Positions 63,747-64,000 of a stretch of 64,000 nt of DNA are shown piece after piece. The stretch is from Halopolyspora algeriensis (lineage in GTDB: Bacteria > Actinomycetota > Actinomycetes > Mycobacteriales > Pseudonocardiaceae). Where the stretch lies: contig NZ_QPJC01000001.1 of the NCBI RefSeq assembly GCF_003337235.1, positions 1 through 64,000 on the forward strand, read 5' to 3'. The notes below the pieces were generated by a model that worked only from the letters and a program-made list of their open reading frames with translations, searched no databases and was not told where the DNA came from. The translations under genes were made by a program, and so were the position numbers. Numbering within the stretch: position 1 is the stretch's first letter; every line of letters begins with the position of its first letter.

Positions 63747-64000
63747 GTGCCACTCGCCTTCTCGGCCAGGTCGCTCGCGCCGTCGTTCCCGGGCACGGCG
63801 CGCCGGATCAATCCCACCAGATGCTTCGTGACGAACTTGTTGCAATCCAGTATGATCATGTGTCCACCACCTTCGACCCGCACCAGCTCGGCGTCCGGCA
63901 GCTCCTCGACGATCGCCTCGGCGTGCGAGAACGGGGTGAGCCGGTCGGCATCCCCACCGAGCACCAGGACCTCGCAGTGGCGCAAACCGGCCAGCGCCGC
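63743..64000 (-). CDS. Alpha/beta hydrolase, C-terminal part (runs off the window)
   Basis: The visible 85 residues contain VLVLGGDADRLTP (catalytic Asp region) and LVRVEGGGHMIILD (catalytic His), the end of an alpha/beta hydrolase. In related genomes a hydrolase of this type lies between alr and tsaE. The stop overlaps the tsaE start by four bases. The nucleophile Ser and the start lie beyond base 64000. Confidence 0.88.
   Translation of the reverse strand, partial: AALAGLRHCEVLVLGGDADRLTPFSHAEAIVEELPDAELVRVEGGGHMIILDCNKFVTKHLVGLIRRAVPGNDGASDLAEKASGT

Overview
The window is high-GC actinobacterial DNA. Gene order and content point to the order Pseudonocardiales (Saccharopolyspora or Actinopolyspora-like); the genus is an inference and cannot be fixed from the sequence alone. 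Support comes from WhiB, BldM-like and SigD/RsdA regulators, a His-tailed GroEL1, a CIRCE element, PcrA, and the guaB2-guaB3-choD and tsaD-rimI-tsaB arrangements shared with mycobacteria. Many genes use GTG or TTG starts, and several look leaderless, with a TAnnnT -10 box 6 to 8 nt before the start codon.

Layout. 1-12.7 kb: the start of sucC, a polytopic membrane protein, an M23 peptidase, a GbsR-type regulator divergent from an ABC-2 exporter, an orphan MazF-like toxin, pcrA, a chorismate mutase preceded by what looks like a Phe/Tyr leader-peptide attenuator, a 3-hydroxybutyrate dehydrogenase-like SDR and a PIG-L deacetylase. 12.7-18.9 kb: two tandem paralogous membrane Ser/Thr kinases and two single-pass proteins with related-looking extracytoplasmic tails. 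18.9-24.7 kb: a LysR/EamA pair and a PspC/LuxR two-component locus. 24.7-36.3 kb: guaA, choD, guaB3 and guaB2, then a developmental and stress regulatory block (DUF5319 protein, rsdA-sigD, bldM-like, MerR-like, whiB3). 36.4-43.1 kb: groEL, groES, phoD and tsaD-rimI-tsaB.

43.2-63.1 kb is a catabolic island inserted between tsaB and tsaE, which sit next to each other in many actinobacteria. It encodes urate to allantoin (uox, uraH, uraD), a purine permease, allantoinase, a hydantoin/allantoin racemase-like protein, and glyoxylate handling by two routes: gcl, hyi, garR and glycerate kinase to 2-phosphoglycerate, and malate synthase. An IclR regulator and a DUF6986 protein are also present. The genes for allantoate to ureidoglycolate to glyoxylate, and for xanthine oxidation, are not in the window. 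The island also holds a secreted GH43 protein, a secreted subtilase, a 55-residue ORF in the allantoinase operon, and several palindromic operators. tsaE and a partial alpha/beta hydrolase resume the housekeeping cluster at the right edge.

The strongest candidate for something undescribed is the leader before the chorismate mutase gene: a 17-codon ORF with tandem Phe-Phe-Tyr codons followed by mutually exclusive hairpins. Other points of note are a BldM-like response regulator lacking the phospho-acceptor Asp, a SigD-like promoter overlapping the sigD start, the 55-residue ORF, and a 100-bp inverted-repeat element beside aceB. I saw no tRNA or rRNA gene, CRISPR array, transposase or phage gene.
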